A stretch of DNA of 64,000 nucleotides from Microbacteriaceae bacterium. Lineage in GTDB: Bacteria; Actinomycetota; Actinomycetes; Actinomycetales; Microbacteriaceae. How positions within the stretch are numbered: position 1 is the stretch's first letter; each line of letters opens with the position of its first letter. Positions 30,351-38,598 of this stretch are shown piece after piece. The position numbers were made by a program, and so were the translations under genes. The DNA lies in the NCBI GenBank assembly GCA_024639845.1, contig JAHEGG010000005.1:186001-250000 (forward strand), written 5' to 3'. The notes beneath the pieces are model-generated. The model did not search any database. It worked only from the letters and a program-made list of their open reading frames with translations, and was not told the origin of the DNA.

Positions 30351-31142
30351 TCACTTGGTGGGCAGGTAGTATCCAGGGCACGACGACAAAACCGTTGCCA
30401 TTGAAGACTTTTCGGCCGAGGTAACCCATACCTGGTATTTGACCTTCACAGCAATTTGCCTAGCGACGTAGGCACAACGGTAGGTCTTGTTGGGGGGAAG
30501 CCAGGTAGCAGCGTCTCCGTCTCCCTTGGCGGAATTCGTAGGGCCATCGACTGCAAGCAGATTCAGTGGATCGTTATAAAAACTGTGTCGTTTGGAATAT
30601 GACCACTGTTGAGCGCCTTTTTGCCAAGCGTCGCTGACCGCAACCACGTGGTCGATCTGAACCTTGATGGATGTTCCCACTCCACGTTTGAAGTTGATCA
30701 CCTTGGTCGTGTAAGGGTCTTTGAGGACGCCGGTTTCAACCATGCAGGCCTCACCAGAGCGCCAGGTGATGCTCACCAAGTCTCGAGCCAGAATGAAATT
30801 GCGCAGATCGCAAGAACCGATGTCTCCCCATCCATCGGAGAAGCGTTCCCGTGCGTAGCCGGTTTTTGGCGCGCGCCCCTTGATGGCAAGTTTGGCAAGC
30901 GCAGTAGTGGCGCGCGTTCGGTCGACGATGATCGGTTCCGATTTTGCAGCACTTCCTGAGGCTGGCTTAGCTGAACTGACTGATTCAATGGTTGCGGCTT
31001 GCGATGCCTGGCCAATAAGAGCACTGGCACCGAGCAGGAGTGCGGTCAGCGCTAGGGAAACCGCACCGGCCTTAGAGAACCTGCTCGATTTGAAGAAGTT
31101 CAATGACTTTATCGATGAACGCATCAACTTGATTTTCGGCAT
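30351..31142 (-). CDS. Secreted HNH-family nuclease (DUF1524/GmrSD C-terminal type)
   Basis: 263 residues. An N-terminal signal peptide (hydrophobic core about 26-43, site near GQASQA) is followed by a mature nuclease domain with QIDHVVAVSDAW (near 158), YNDPLNLLAVDGPTNSAKGD (near 185) and a closing KYQVWV strand, the pattern of the DUF1524 HNH nucleases. Expected to degrade DNA outside the cell or in the wall. Start uncertain: this ATG has GGGGTGG just upstream, but it lies inside the end of the upstream DivIVA-repeat gene (overlap about 71 bases); a second ATG six codons later is also possible. Confidence 0.82.
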   Translation of the reverse strand: MPKIKLMRSSIKSLNFFKSSRFSKAGAVSLALTALLLGASALIGQASQAATIESVSSAKPASGSAAKSEPIIVDRTRATTALAKLAIKGRAPKTGYARERFSDGWGDIGSCDLRNFILARDLVSITWRSGEACMVETGVLKDPYTTKVINFKRGVGTSIKVQIDHVVAVSDAWQKGAQQWSYSKRHSFYNDPLNLLAVDGPTNSAKGDGDAATWLPPNKTYRCAYVARQIAVKVKYQVWVTSAEKSSMATVLSSCPGYYLPTK

Positions 31143-31617
31143 AGCCACCCCGTTTCGGCGTGAATAAGACCTTTCTAACAGCATCCAGGGACAATTCCGA
31201 GCGGGTTTCGATGTGATTTGACACCTGCGCTATGAATTTGTCCACCTGTTTTTTACTGTAGCCACGCAGAATGTACCCCGTGCTCGTGAATCGTTTGTGT
31301 TGAGGTCGCTCTAATCGACCAACAAGCAAAACACGGATTTGGTTTGCACGTTCGAGTAAACGCTCATGCCCAACGGTTGCCACCTGCGCCTGATAGTAAC
31401 GCTTTGCAAAGGAGTCTTCTAGACGGTCTAACGCAGAATCGACGGCGCTGACCGAATAGCCACCCTTGACTAGCTCAAATTCGTGTTCACGAATGCCAAG
31501 GTCGTGCCCGTCGTGGTGTTCGTTGAACTCAACTCTGGCGCGCTCGATAAAGTCATCAACATCTTGGGGTTTATAACCAAGTTTGTTTGGCTTGGTCTTA
31601 GGGAAGGGAAAGCTCAC
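31072..31617 (-). CDS. Protein built from four DivIVA-type motifs
   Basis: 181 residues, GTG start. Four copies of the DivIVA N-terminal motif pattern can be read: GYKPQDVDDFI (14-24), GYSVSAVDSAL (53-63), GYSKKQVDKFI (119-129) and GYAENQVDAFI (158-168). Each follows a short F/basic lead such as FELVKGGY or FTPKRGGY. There is no signal peptide and no long coiled coil, unlike normal DivIVA/Wag31. The repeats could give multivalent binding to membrane curvature or to other DivIVA proteins; that is inference. It overlaps the secreted HNH nuclease gene and precedes an SLT protein, hinting at an envelope or septum role. Confidence 0.8.
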   Translation of the reverse strand: MSFPFPKTKPNKLGYKPQDVDDFIERARVEFNEHHDGHDLGIREHEFELVKGGYSVSAVDSALDRLEDSFAKRYYQAQVATVGHERLLERANQIRVLLVGRLERPQHKRFTSTGYILRGYSKKQVDKFIAQVSNHIETRSELSLDAVRKVLFTPKRGGYAENQVDAFIDKVIELLQIEQVL

Positions 31618-31638
31618 GACTCTATTCTTTCAGTCCAA

Positions 31639-32502
31639 TCAAACCGGAAAACAAATGGTTGCGATCAGATACATCACGAGTGCTGATGGCAGCATGGAGT
31701 CGAGGCGGTCCATAACCCCGCCGTGGCCCGGAAGCCAACTGGACATGTCTTTCACGCCGAGGTCGCGTTTGATCAGCGACTCCGCTAGGTCGCCGAAGAC
31801 AGCGGTGATTAGCACGGCGGTGGCGGTGAGAAGACCCCAGTACCACTCGTGATGGAGCACGAATACCATCAGCAGAACGGATGAAGTTACGCCAAAAACA
31901 ATGCTTGCAATCAAGCCCTCGAGTGATTTCTTTGGGCTGACGCCCGGAGCTATTCGGCGACGGCCAAACTTTCGCCCGACGAGATAACCGGAAGTGTCGA
32001 TCAGCGCTGTCGGCACTACAAATTGAATCACCCAGGCCGCACCGTCAAATCCTTGACGCTGAAGGAGCAGCATGGTGAACGATGCAGTCAGAGGAAGATA
32101 AATAACCACGAAGGCGGCCGCGCTAAAGTCTCTGAGAGATTTCTGAAAGGACTGCGTGATGGCTTCGCGACGTTCCCAAAGCAAATGAACCGCTCGCCAG
32201 ATGGTTAGCACCAGAATCATCGCGGCAGTCGTTCCCCATTGCCAGATTGGCCCCCCGAAGTAGGTTGCTGGCATGATGACCAAGGAACCGATCGTGACTG
32301 GCAACCTCGGCACATACCAGCCTGCTTTGCGAAGTGCGCTAGAAATTTCCCAAGCACCCGCCGCGATAGCCACGGCGAGCAAAACAATCAGGAGTTCTTT
32401 GACGAGCAGGATTGAAGCCAAAAATGAGCCGCCAAAAACGATTCCGTAAATCACGGATTTGGCGAAGTTGCGCTCCCCCGATGCGCCCGAAACTTGACTC
32501 AT
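31639..32502 (-). CDS. cdsA: Phosphatidate cytidylyltransferase
   Basis: Integral membrane enzyme that makes CDP-diacylglycerol from CTP and phosphatidate. 287 residues with about eight hydrophobic segments and the C-terminal family signature KRDLGVKDMSSWLPGHGGVMDRLDSM near 245-270. The ATG shares its A with the frr stop (TAATG), so it is translationally coupled. The order pyrH-frr-cdsA is standard. Confidence 0.94.
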   Translation of the reverse strand: MSQVSGASGERNFAKSVIYGIVFGGSFLASILLVKELLIVLLAVAIAAGAWEISSALRKAGWYVPRLPVTIGSLVIMPATYFGGPIWQWGTTAAMILVLTIWRAVHLLWERREAITQSFQKSLRDFSAAAFVVIYLPLTASFTMLLLQRQGFDGAAWVIQFVVPTALIDTSGYLVGRKFGRRRIAPGVSPKKSLEGLIASIVFGVTSSVLLMVFVLHHEWYWGLLTATAVLITAVFGDLAESLIKRDLGVKDMSSWLPGHGGVMDRLDSMLPSALVMYLIATICFPV

Positions 32503-33062
32503 TAGACCTCTAGCAACTCCGACTCTTTGTGCTTGAGTGCGTTGTCGATTGCGTCAACGTTGGTCTTGGTTAGGGCGTCGAGCTCTTTTTCGGCGCGCGA
32601 AATTTCATCTTCGCCAGCTCCGCCATCTTTTTTCAATGCAGCAAGGTCATCGTTTCCTTTTCGACGGATGTTGCGAACCGAGACACGGTGATCCTCAGCC
32701 TTTGAACGGGCAAGCTTCACATACTCTTTGCGGCGTTCTTCGGTTAGATCAGGCAATGTGACGCGGATGATGTTGCCGTCGTTGTTCGGCTGGGCACCTA
32801 AATTTGGAACATCCCTGATGGCTTTTTCGATGGCGAGGAGAGCACTCTTGTCGTAGGGAGTGATGGCAAGGCTGCGGGCTTCTAGCACCTGGATACTAGC
32901 CAGGTTGCCGAGCGGAGTTCCAGAACCGTAGTAGTCAACGATTATTTTCTGAAACATCACAGGGTTGGCGCGTCCAGTTCGAATGGTGCCGAAATCGTCT
33001 TTCGCTGCCTCGACAGCCTTTTCCATCTTGTCGGTGGCTTCTAAAAGAATTTCCTGAATCAT
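32502..33062 (-). CDS. frr: Ribosome recycling factor
   Basis: Splits post-termination ribosomes together with EF-G. 186 residues, with the domain I helix containing [11 protein letters not shown] (about 24-34), the [14 protein letters not shown] hinge and domain II, and the RKGNDDL stretch near 132. Ribosome binding site AAGGAG about 6 bases upstream of the ATG. Confidence 0.97.
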   Translation of the reverse strand: MIQEILLEATDKMEKAVEAAKDDFGTIRTGRANPVMFQKIIVDYYGSGTPLGNLASIQVLEARSLAITPYDKSALLAIEKAIRDVPNLGAQPNNDGNIIRVTLPDLTEERRKEYVKLARSKAEDHRVSVRNIRRKGNDDLAALKKDGGAGEDEISRAEKELDALTKTNVDAIDNALKHKESELLEV

Positions 33063-33081
33063 TTGATCTCCTTGAGTGAAA

Positions 33082-33792
33082 CTATTCGGCGGTAACTAGT
33101 GTGCCGATTTTCTTGCCTTTGATGGCATCGGTGACATTGCCAGCACCTTGCATGCCGAAAACTCGCATCGGCATCTTGTTGTCCATGCAGAGGCTGAATG
33201 CGGTGGCGTCAACCACTTTGAGCCCCTTCACGAGTGCATCTTGGTAGGTAATCTCGCTTAGAAGTTGAGCCGACGGGTCTTTCTTCGGGTCTGCCGAATA
33301 GACGCCATCCACGCCGTTCTTCGCAACTAGCACTTCATCCGCGCCAATTTCTAGGGCCCGTTGGGCTGCAACGGTGTCTGTCGAGAAGTAGGGAAGGCCA
33401 GCACCTGCGCCGAAGATCACGACACGGCCCTTTTCGAGGTGGCGAATGGCACGCAGAGGAATGTATGGCTCGGTCACCTGTGCCATGGTGATGGCGGATT
33501 GAACGCGAGTGTCAACCCCGGCCTGTTCTAGAAAGTCTTGGAGGGCGAGTGCATTCATGACTGTGCCCAACATTCCCATGTAGTCGGCTCTTGCGCGGTC
33601 CATTCCGCGCTGCGAGAGTTCCGCTCCCCTGAAGAAGTTTCCGCCACCGACAACGACGGCGATTTCAGCGTGTTTCGAGCCTTCGGCTATGTCTCTGGCG
33701 ATCTCGCCGACAACATCTGGGTTAACTCCCAGGCTTCCACCACCGAATGCTTCACCGGAGAGCTTTAGTAGAACGCGACGCTTGTGTGACAT
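33082..33792 (-). CDS. pyrH: UMP kinase
   Basis: Phosphorylates UMP to UDP. Amino-acid-kinase fold of 236 residues: [11 protein letters not shown] (6-16), [11 protein letters not shown] (near 46-56), [13 protein letters not shown] (near 71) and the YSADPKKDP phosphate-binding loop near 163. A strong GGAGG site lies upstream of the ATG. The tsf terminator lies just upstream, so pyrH probably starts a new transcript. Confidence 0.97.
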   Translation of the reverse strand: MSHKRRVLLKLSGEAFGGGSLGVNPDVVGEIARDIAEGSKHAEIAVVVGGGNFFRGAELSQRGMDRARADYMGMLGTVMNALALQDFLEQAGVDTRVQSAITMAQVTEPYIPLRAIRHLEKGRVVIFGAGAGLPYFSTDTVAAQRALEIGADEVLVAKNGVDGVYSADPKKDPSAQLLSEITYQDALVKGLKVVDATAFSLCMDNKMPMRVFGMQGAGNVTDAIKGKKIGTLVTAE

Positions 33793-33830
33793 GAAATCCT
33801 CCGTTCACTCTCTATCCTAGGCGGGCAACG

Positions 33831-33859
33831 AAAAAGGCTCGGTCAATGACCGAGCCTTT
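33831..33859 (-). terminator. Rho-independent terminator after tsf
   Basis: A near-perfect stem AAAGGCTCGGTCA/TGACCGAGCCTTT followed on the minus strand by a run of T, 15 bases after the tsf stop. It separates rpsB-tsf from pyrH-frr-cdsA. Confidence 0.9.
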
Positions 33860-33873
33860 CGCGTATGTTTTGA

Positions 33874-34701
33874 CTATGCGCCAACGCGGAAGCGAACGAA
33901 GGCCGAAACCTTCACGCCTGCAGCGTCTAGAACCTTTGCAACAGTCTGCTTGTTGTCTTTAGCGAAGTCCTGCTCGAGGAGCACGTTCTCCTTGAAGAAG
34001 CCGTTTACACGGCCTTCAACGATCTTTGGCAGTGCAACCTCTGGCTTGCCTTCGTTGCGTGCCGTTTCTTCTGCGATACGACGCTCGGTCTCGACAGTGG
34101 TGGCCGGAACTTCATCGCGCGTCAGCACGCTCGGCGAAAACGCTGCGATGTGAACGGCGACGTCGTGAGCGGTCTCTGCATCGCTGCCCGAGTAAGCAAC
34201 CAAAACGCCAACCTGCGGTGGCAGGTCTTTGCTGGTGCGGTGCAGATAGGCGTCGACGGCAACATCGCTTACGGATGCTACGCGGCGAAGTTCTACCTTC
34301 TCGCCCATGATGGCTGCTTCATCGTTGATGGCTGCTTCTACGGTCTTGCCACCGAGGTCAGCCTGAAGTGCCGATGCAAGGTCTGTCGACCCGGATGCTG
34401 CGACTGCGTCGGCAACCGAGTCTGCAAGTGCAACGAACTTTGGTGCCTTGGCAACGAAGTCGGTCTCACAGGCTAGCTCGATGAGGTAACCGGTTCCGCC
34501 AGAGACGCGAGCAACGATTAGGCCGTTGCTGGTGGTGCGTCCCTCACGCTTGGTTACGCCCTTAAGACCTTTGAGTCGAAGAACTTCCATGGCCTTGTCA
34601 AGGTCGCCGTTGGCTTCGTCAAGAGCGCCCTTGCAGTCCATCATGCCTGCGCCGGAGCGCTCACGAAGGGTTTTTACGTCGGCTGCGGTGTAGTTAGCCA
34701 T
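33874..34701 (-). CDS. tsf: Elongation factor Ts
   Basis: Nucleotide exchange factor for EF-Tu, 275 residues: UBA-like N-terminus with [18 protein letters not shown] (about 4-21), the EF-Tu-contacting motif ACETDFVAK (near 78-86) and a C-terminal dimerisation region ending in FVRFRVGA. Its ATG shares its A with the rpsB stop (TAATG). Confidence 0.97.
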   Translation of the reverse strand: MANYTAADVKTLRERSGAGMMDCKGALDEANGDLDKAMEVLRLKGLKGVTKREGRTTSNGLIVARVSGGTGYLIELACETDFVAKAPKFVALADSVADAVAASGSTDLASALQADLGGKTVEAAINDEAAIMGEKVELRRVASVSDVAVDAYLHRTSKDLPPQVGVLVAYSGSDAETAHDVAVHIAAFSPSVLTRDEVPATTVETERRIAEETARNEGKPEVALPKIVEGRVNGFFKENVLLEQDFAKDNKQTVAKVLDAAGVKVSAFVRFRVGA

Positions 34702-35558
34702 TACTTTGCTTCCTCTGCTGCTGGAGCCTCTGCTGGTGCTTCGGCTGGGGTCTCAACCTCGGCTGCTTGAGCTTCGGCGGCTGGTGCGACCTCTGCGGCG
34801 GCAGCGGTCTGCTCGAGCAGCTCGCGCTCCCACTCAGCCAGAGGCTCTGCGGTCTCTTCGGTCTTGGAGTGACGTGCGATCAAACCTTCGGCAACCGCAT
34901 CCGCGATAACACGGGTGAGTAGAGCAACCGAACGGATTGCGTCGTCGTTTCCTGGAATACCAATGGTGACCTCGTCTGGGTCACAGTTGGTGTCGAGGAT
35001 ACCGATTACTGGGATGCCCAGCTTCTTGGCCTCGGTAATCGCAAGGTGTTCCTTGTTTGTGTCGACTACCCAGATAGCGCTTGGGGTCTTGGTCACATTG
35101 CGGATACCACCGAGCGACTTCTCGAGCTTTACCTTCTCGCGGCTCAGGATCAAAAGTTCTTTCTTGGTAAGACCGCTCTTGGCAGGGTCTGCGAAGTCCA
35201 TGGTCTCGAGTTCCTTGAGGCGGGTCAGACGCTTCTGAACGGTCGAGAAGTTGGTCAGCAGACCACCAAGCCAACGCTGGTTGATGAAAGGCATACCCAC
35301 GCGCTGCGCCTGCTCGGCGATTGCCTCTTGAGCTTGCTTCTTGGTTCCTACGAACAGGATGCTTCCGCCGTTAGCGACGGTGTCCTTGACGAAGTCGTAT
35401 GCCTTGTCGATCAGACCGAGGGACTTCTGTAGATCAATGATGTAGATACCCGAGCGGTCGGTCAGGATGAATCTCTTCATCTTTGGGTTCCAACGGCGGG
35501 TCTGGTGCCCGAAGTGAACACCGCTGTCAAGCAGCTGGCGCACTGTTACTACTGCCAT
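34701..35558 (-). CDS. rpsB: 30S ribosomal protein S2
   Basis: 285 residues; the S2 core starts with [20 protein letters not shown] and includes [12 protein letters not shown] and the [12 protein letters not shown] motif. After residue about 235 comes an Ala/Glu/Pro-rich acidic tail ending APAAEEAK, longer than in E. coli S2. The start ATG at 35558 is set by an AAAAAGGAG site at good spacing. It is preceded by a leader of roughly 190 bases with hairpins. Confidence 0.97.
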   Translation of the reverse strand: MAVVTVRQLLDSGVHFGHQTRRWNPKMKRFILTDRSGIYIIDLQKSLGLIDKAYDFVKDTVANGGSILFVGTKKQAQEAIAEQAQRVGMPFINQRWLGGLLTNFSTVQKRLTRLKELETMDFADPAKSGLTKKELLILSREKVKLEKSLGGIRNVTKTPSAIWVVDTNKEHLAITEAKKLGIPVIGILDTNCDPDEVTIGIPGNDDAIRSVALLTRVIADAVAEGLIARHSKTEETAEPLAEWERELLEQTAAAAEVAPAAEAQAAEVETPAEAPAEAPAAEEAK

Positions 35559-35575
35559 GGCAGTATCTCCTTTTT

Positions 35576-35591
35576 GGCGCACTACTGCGCC
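35576..35591 (-). promoter_or_regulatory. Hairpin just before the rpsB ribosome binding site
   Basis: GGCGCA-GTAG-TGCGCC is a perfect 6-bp stem that ends at the A-run leading into AAGGAG. It could block or expose the ribosome binding site, which fits autogenous control by S2. Confidence 0.5.
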
Positions 35592-35786
35592 ACTCAGTTA
35601 GTCTGCGACCGGCGGTTGCTGGTCACACCTGGTGTCGGATCCGAATCAGCCAGTTTGCACTGGACCGAGTTGTTCTAGATCTGGTTCGACACGCGAAGTC
35701 GGCATGCTTCGAGAAGGCACATTTTGATGGGCTTTCGCGGTGCATACCGCTAGGAAAAGCATACCAGCGGGTTGGGGGTGAAACCA
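35583..35786 (-). promoter_or_regulatory. rpsB promoter and long leader
   Basis: The roughly 340 bases between rpsB and the divergent M23 gene hold no gene. On the minus strand TATGCT (35758-35763) lies 17 bases from TGGTTT (35781-35786), a plausible -10/-35 pair. The leader contains CCAGT-GCAA-ACTGG (35650-35663), a stem capped by a GNRA tetraloop, besides the hairpin at the ribosome binding site. No known riboswitch is recognised. Confidence 0.4.
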
Positions 35787-35901
35787 GCGGTCTCGGGAGA
35801 TTTATTGTGCGCCATCTGGGATGTTCTCGCACCGGCTGCACTTGTCCACAACTTTGCCGCTAACCCGACTTGGTGCTGGTCTTGACCTTCAAGATTCATA
35901 C

Positions 35902-36525
35902 ATGCCCAAGTATTTTCGCCAACTTTTGATGGCATTTGCATTTATTGCCGTCAGCGCTTTGTTTTGGTGGCAATCCACCGCGAGCGCTTCGGCTGGAACT
36001 TCACCTTGGGTCGACCATGGATCCCCATTCCACTTCAATGCTCGAACCGACCTCGCACCTCGGAATGCTCCCCTAGTTCGGGTTGCACCTTGGATGCCTG
36101 CCATACAGGGCGCTCAGATTGAGCGCGTGTTCAGCCAGCCGAATTCCGACTGGGGTGCGGGCCATCGCGGAATCGATCTGGTTGCGAAAGCTGGTGCCGA
36201 GCTGGCGTCGCCGACCGACGCGCACATCAAATTCGCGGGGCAGGTGTTCGGGCGACCGGTGATTACCCTGCTCACTCCTGACAATCTGGTTCTAGAGTTC
36301 GAACCGGCTTGCCTGAAACCTTCGTCTTCAGTGGGTGACTATTTGGAGACCGGCGCTGTTTTCGCGGTTTTTTGTCCGTCCGAACTGCCAACTCATTGCA
36401 TTGAACCTTGCCTGCACTGGGGAGTTAGAGCAGGTGAAGGCTACATTTCGGCTCAGAGGTTTCTCTATGAACTCAGACCAAGTCGGGTCAAGCCCTTGGG
36501 TGAGCGTTCTGATAGCCAGACTTGA
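35902..36525 (+). CDS. M23 family metallopeptidase-like secreted protein
   Basis: 207 residues with an N-terminal signal or anchor helix (about 8-27), then a LytM/M23 domain: HRGIDLVAKAGAELASP near 94-110 gives the HxxxD zinc motif, and CLHWGVR near 178 supplies the last histidine of the usual HxH (here HCIEPCLHW). Expected to cut peptidoglycan cross-links. One histidine of the HxH pair is displaced, so activity is uncertain. The 3' end overlaps the convergent xerC gene by 38 bases. The ATG is chosen just before the signal helix. Confidence 0.83.
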   Translation: MPKYFRQLLMAFAFIAVSALFWWQSTASASAGTSPWVDHGSPFHFNARTDLAPRNAPLVRVAPWMPAIQGAQIERVFSQPNSDWGAGHRGIDLVAKAGAELASPTDAHIKFAGQVFGRPVITLLTPDNLVLEFEPACLKPSSSVGDYLETGAVFAVFCPSELPTHCIEPCLHWGVRAGEGYISAQRFLYELRPSRVKPLGERSDSQT

Positions 36526-37420
36526 GTCGCTCAATGCTGACATGGGTATAAATCTGGGTGGTGCCCAGGCTTGCGTGACCGAGCAGCTCCTGCACGGCAC
36601 GAAGGTCGGCACCGCCATCGAGAAGGTGGGTTGCTGCGCTGTGCCTGAGAGCGTGAGGGCCGAGAGTGCCGCTGGTGGTTTCAGACAAGAGACCGGCTAC
36701 CAACTCATAGATTTGGCGCACACCAACACGTGATCCACGCTGGTTCAAGAGCAGCGCATCCTTGGAGTTTTGGTTTTGGAGTGCAATGCGCCCTTCACTC
36801 AGCCAGGTTTGCAGCGCATCCGCAGCTGGTTGACCGAATGGAACTACGCGCTGCTTGTTTCCCTTTCCAGTCAGGCGAATCAGATTTCTAGAAGTGTCGA
36901 TGCTGGAAATGTCTGCAGTCGCGATTTCACCCACTCGAGCACCTGTGGCATAGAGCAATTCAACAATGAGCAGGTTTCGCTGGGCAATGGGGTCACCGGT
37001 TTTTGCTGCGTTTGCGAGCCACTCGAATATTTGCTCCAGTGATGCTCGTGAAACCACTTTTGGCAGAGACTTGCCCGCCTTGGGGCTTCGCAGTCGAAGA
37101 CCGGGATCGGCGGCAATGAGCCCTTGCTTGTGCAGCCATGCCGTAAAAGAACGCACCGACGCGCTCTTTCGAGCAACCGATGACATGGCAAGCCCGCGCT
37201 CGGTCAAGTCATAGAGCCAATCCCTTAGTAAGTTGAGCTCTAGGCCTTCCGGCGATTCGGCACCCCTATTCTTTGCGAATTCGAGCAAGTCTTGAATGTC
37301 GGTCAGATACCCCTTGACCGTGTTTGCGGAATAGCCTCGCGCCGCCTCGAGATGTTCTCGAAAGCTAGGCAGCACAGAGTCGAATTCCATATGTTCGAGA
37401 GTAGTTTGCTCGCGACTCAA
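36488..37420 (-). CDS. xerC: Tyrosine recombinase XerC
   Basis: Resolves chromosome dimers at dif with XerD. 310 residues: SAM-like N-terminal domain with EAARGYSANTVKGYLTD (about 28-44) and the catalytic set Arg in ATGARVGEI (near 166), Lys in TGKGNKQR, HxxR in HALRHSAATHL (near 258), His in LLGHASL and the nucleophile Tyr in TQIYTHV (near 293). The TTG two bases after the dprA stop is used; an ATG ten codons later (M-E-F-D) is possible. It is the last gene of yraN-comM-dprA-xerC. Confidence 0.93.
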   Translation of the reverse strand: MSREQTTLEHMEFDSVLPSFREHLEAARGYSANTVKGYLTDIQDLLEFAKNRGAESPEGLELNLLRDWLYDLTERGLAMSSVARKSASVRSFTAWLHKQGLIAADPGLRLRSPKAGKSLPKVVSRASLEQIFEWLANAAKTGDPIAQRNLLIVELLYATGARVGEIATADISSIDTSRNLIRLTGKGNKQRVVPFGQPAADALQTWLSEGRIALQNQNSKDALLLNQRGSRVGVRQIYELVAGLLSETTSGTLGPHALRHSAATHLLDGGADLRAVQELLGHASLGTTQIYTHVSIERLKSGYQNAHPRA

Positions 37421-37422
37421 CC

Positions 37423-38598
37423 TCAGTTAGGTGAAGCTCTGAGCCACAGCCCGTCTCTTTGCGAGGCTAGACCAAGCAAAAGTAGGTTTGAGAGCGCGAT
37501 AGCCGCCTCGGCTTGTTCCAAACCTGCCTCGGATGCGACCTGGATTTGCGTCTTTGGCCTTGAGCCGAGGGCGTCTAGGGCTCTGGTCTCAAGGCTTCCC
37601 AGGGATTGTTGTATGTCGAAAAGATCTAGTTGATCGTGGTCACCTGCCAAAATGGCGACATCTTGGCCAGAGACTACCAATTCGGCATTGGCCTGTGAAA
37701 TCAGACGGTTCGTACCTACCGAAGCACTTGATGAGATAGGTCCAGGCACGGCAGCCACTGGACGATCGAGAGCCATGGCGTGATTTGCTGTGCTTATCGA
37801 GCCAGAGCGTTTTCCGGCTTCAACTACCAGCGTGACCAGACCTAAGGCCGCCACCAACCGATTTCTTTGCAAAAAACGCCATTTCGTTGGTGCGGCACCA
37901 GGGGGTAGCTCCGCTAGAACGGCTCCCGAGCCACAGACCTGAGTTAGCAATTCTTCGTGACCGGACGGGTAGAAACGATTGACGCCTCCTGCCATGACAG
38001 CGAATGTGGCTCCGTTCGCCATTAATGCCGCCCGATGAGCGATGCCGTCGATGCCGTATGCACCGCCCGAGACAATCGAGAAGCCTCTAGAGACAAGGTC
38101 AGCAACGATTTCAGTGGTTGCCCACTCTCCATAGCCGGTAGCTCCTCGAGAACCGACGACAGAAACGCTCCGACTCAGGCACTCCAGTTTCGCGCGATCT
38201 CCCACTCCCCAGAGCATCGGAGGAGCCGCCCAGCCAAGGTCGTCAAGCGACACTGGCCAGTCTTGGCTCGAGGGAAGCACTATCCAGCCGCGATTGGCCT
38301 GCAGAATACGGATGGCTTGTGCGACAGCATCCGCTTTGAGTCTTGGCAGGTAACGCTCTAGAGCCTGATTTGCAGCTAACCCGAGGTCGCCAAATCTTCG
38401 ATGACCGTCGTCGGCTACACCTCGGTCGTGCAGATCGCTCAATAGAGCCTTCACCTGTCGAGAACTTATCAACTCGAGCGACCTCGATGCACCGAGACTT
38501 GCTCGAAGAAAACCTGCAAACTCATCGCCTGGCTCGCATGCGATGCTCCAACCGATCGAAGCCTCGAGATTTGCGCTCTCGATGGTCTGGGCGTTCAT
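37423..38598 (-). CDS. dprA: DNA-processing protein DprA
   Basis: Binds incoming single-stranded DNA and loads RecA in natural transformation. 391 residues with a Rossmann-fold core: VGSRGATGYGEW (near 150), SGGAYGIDGIAHRAAL (near 178), NRFYPSGHEEL, the FLQRNRLVAAL motif near 245 and GKRSGSISTANHAMALDRPV. A C-terminal winged-helix-like region follows. It starts inside the comM stop (ATGA overlap). Confidence 0.94.
   Translation of the reverse strand: MNAQTIESANLEASIGWSIACEPGDEFAGFLRASLGASRSLELISSRQVKALLSDLHDRGVADDGHRRFGDLGLAANQALERYLPRLKADAVAQAIRILQANRGWIVLPSSQDWPVSLDDLGWAAPPMLWGVGDRAKLECLSRSVSVVGSRGATGYGEWATTEIVADLVSRGFSIVSGGAYGIDGIAHRAALMANGATFAVMAGGVNRFYPSGHEELLTQVCGSGAVLAELPPGAAPTKWRFLQRNRLVAALGLVTLVVEAGKRSGSISTANHAMALDRPVAAVPGPISSSASVGTNRLISQANAELVVSGQDVAILAGDHDQLDLFDIQQSLGSLETRALDALGSRPKTQIQVASEAGLEQAEAAIALSNLLLLGLASQRDGLWLRASPN

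Noticed and set aside
35821-35901. 27-residue N-terminal extension of the M23 protein
   Set aside because: It would put a non-signal sequence before an obvious signal helix; the ATG at 35902 fits better.
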